Assembly (NCBI RefSeq): GCF_001279695.1
Contig: NZ_LGDD01000325.1
Location: 1 to 51,826, forward strand
Direction of reading: 5' to 3'
Origin: Streptomyces sp. WM6378
Lineage (GTDB): Bacteria; Actinomycetota; Actinomycetes; Streptomycetales; Streptomycetaceae
Length of the DNA: 51,826 bases
Of the stretch, positions 50,816 to 51,826 are shown one piece after another. Position 1 is the stretch's first letter. Every line of letters begins with the position of its first letter. Both the position numbers and the translations under genes were made by a program. A model generated the notes under the pieces. It searched no databases, was not told the DNA's origin, and saw only the letters and a list, made by a program, of their open reading frames with translations.

Positions 50816-51820
50816 TCAACAGGCTCGGTCCGGGACCCCGGTCCAGGACGATGCGTGTTCCTGTGCCCTGCGGTACACCGAATACACCACGAGGGCCCGG
50901 CGCAGCCGGAACAGCGCCCTGTGCAGGTAGGCGACCCGGTCCTCGGAGCGCTGGCTCGCCACCAGGAAGAGGGCGGCGAAGGCACCGAGGCTCAGGGACA
51001 GCGAGACGAGTTCACGGGTGAGAACGAGATCGGTGCCGGGGACCCGCCAGTAGAGGTGTGCGGTACTCCCGGTCAGTTCCACCGTTTCGGACGCACCGAT
51101 CAGGATCACACCCACGATGATCAGGCTCAGCGACACGACGACGGCGCTGCCCAGCAGGGAGCTGACGAGGAGGATGAGGTATCCGGCCCGCACCGCGCGC
51201 CGCCCGCCGGCGGTGTCCGGCTGGGCGATGGGGAACGGCGCGGCCCCGCGCCGCACGAGGTCGTGCACCGCGTCGCTGTCGATGCCCCGCAGAAGTGCCT
51301 CCTGGTCCGCCTGGGTGGATGCCTCGATGTCGCGCCAGTAGTCGAGACGGGCCAGGAAGGCCAGTCCGATACCGAGGAAGAGCGCCTCGAAGAGGGCGAA
51401 TCGCAGACCGAAGCCTCGCGCCAGAAGCCGCCACCCGTCGCCGGTGACGAAGACCACGACCACGGCGGCCACCAGAGGCGGAGCGCTCCGGACGCCTCCC
51501 CCGACGACGTTCCACAGGCTCTTGGCGATCGAGACCGTGAAGCGCGACACGAACGCCGCGGCCAGCGGCAGGACCGTCAGGGCCTTGTAGGCACGGGTGG
51601 AGTCGCGAACGTACGCGCTCTCCAGCAGACGGGACAGCCACCGCTCGACACGGCCGGTGCCACCCGCCGGCATCGAGCGGCGCAGCATCGCCAGCGTCTC
51701 CCCCGGCACCTCGGCCGCCGTACCGCGCCAGGCCCTGTCGTACCGCCTCAACCACCGGTAGTGCGCCGCGACGAAGAACGGCATGCCCTTGCCGAAGACG
51801 TACTGCGCCGCCTCGTTCAT
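50816..51820 (-). CDS. Multi-span membrane protein of unknown function
   Basis: A 334-residue membrane protein; ATG 51820 lies six bases from the window edge, so a longer start outside cannot be excluded. The N-terminal ~80 residues are basic and soluble. Membrane segments follow: PLVAAVVVVFVTGDGW, FALFEALFLGIGLAFLARL, YLILLVSSLLGSAVVVSLSL with IIVGVILIGA, and LVSLSLSLGAFAALFLVASQ. A basic C-terminal tail (RALFRLRRALVVYSVYRRAQ) ends the protein. No recognised family or motif. Confidence 0.65.
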   Translation of the reverse strand: MNEAAQYVFGKGMPFFVAAHYRWLRRYDRAWRGTAAEVPGETLAMLRRSMPAGGTGRVERWLSRLLESAYVRDSTRAYKALTVLPLAAAFVSRFTVSIAKSLWNVVGGGVRSAPPLVAAVVVVFVTGDGWRLLARGFGLRFALFEALFLGIGLAFLARLDYWRDIEASTQADQEALLRGIDSDAVHDLVRRGAAPFPIAQPDTAGGRRAVRAGYLILLVSSLLGSAVVVSLSLIIVGVILIGASETVELTGSTAHLYWRVPGTDLVLTRELVSLSLSLGAFAALFLVASQRSEDRVAYLHRALFRLRRALVVYSVYRRAQEHASSWTGVPDRAC

Positions 51821-51826
51821 CTCCCG

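Overview
The window is high-GC DNA with codon use and gene families typical of an actinomycete, most likely Streptomyces. The marker families are DUF5994, DUF1918, trypco1 plus nSTAND1, Acg-type nitroreductases, and IS families common in streptomycetes. No rRNA, tRNA, CRISPR array or core housekeeping operon was seen. Broken insertion sequences and single-mutation pseudogenes are dense, which suits an accessory region such as a chromosome arm or large plasmid. Many of the breaks are one-base indels, so some could be assembly errors.

Layout. Positions 1-2.3 kb: an ISL3-family element with a frameshifted transposase sits inside the remains of a TniB/IstB-like ATPase. 2.3-5.3 kb: a divergent LysR regulator / quinone-oxidoreductase-type dehydrogenase pair, followed by a translationally coupled alpha/beta hydrolase and a short-chain dehydrogenase remnant. 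5.4-14.2 kb: a frameshifted unknown gene, a PapA/condensation-fold acyltransferase-like gene, a frameshifted integrase-type IS, a LuxR regulator, a secreted PASTA-like protein, a helicase remnant, a secreted beta-propeller protein and an IS66 remnant.

14.5-31.3 kb is an island whose families match the hypoxia/dormancy (DosR/DevR, OsdR) regulons of actinobacteria. It holds two Acg-type nitroreductases (one stopped by a single TGA), CBS and CBS-BON proteins, universal stress proteins, a DUF1918-XRE-pyridoxamine-oxidase fusion, a STAS protein, a pair of MGRA paralogs, a slipin, a flavodoxin, a P1B-type ATPase fused to hemerythrin, and small membrane proteins. Several intergenic regions carry a 14-bp dyad of the form GGGYC-N4-GRCCC/GGCYC, often as a pair spaced exactly 20 bp. 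This resembles tandem DosR boxes. No DosR/OsdR-like regulator or kinase is in the window.

31.5-34.8 kb encodes a trypco1 protein overlapping a trypsin-nSTAND1 NTPase with a propeller-like C-terminus, a likely NTP-dependent conflict or stress-sensing module. Convergent to it is glgX (glycogen debranching), whose expected catalytic nucleophile Asp is Asn.

37.4-40.7 kb: an IS4-family element (in-frame TAG) directly abuts an IS1182-family element. 41,396-48,620 is a complete 7,225-bp Tn3-family transposon with 50-bp inverted repeats and a 5-bp GAAAC target duplication. It carries two cation-diffusion-facilitator transporters, a DF-family thioredoxin-fold protein, an ArsR repressor and a resolvase; its tnpA is decayed. 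It splits a 282-residue gene of unknown function whose halves rejoin in frame. 48.9-49.8 kb is an IS5-family remnant, followed by a secreted Ig-like protein and a membrane protein.
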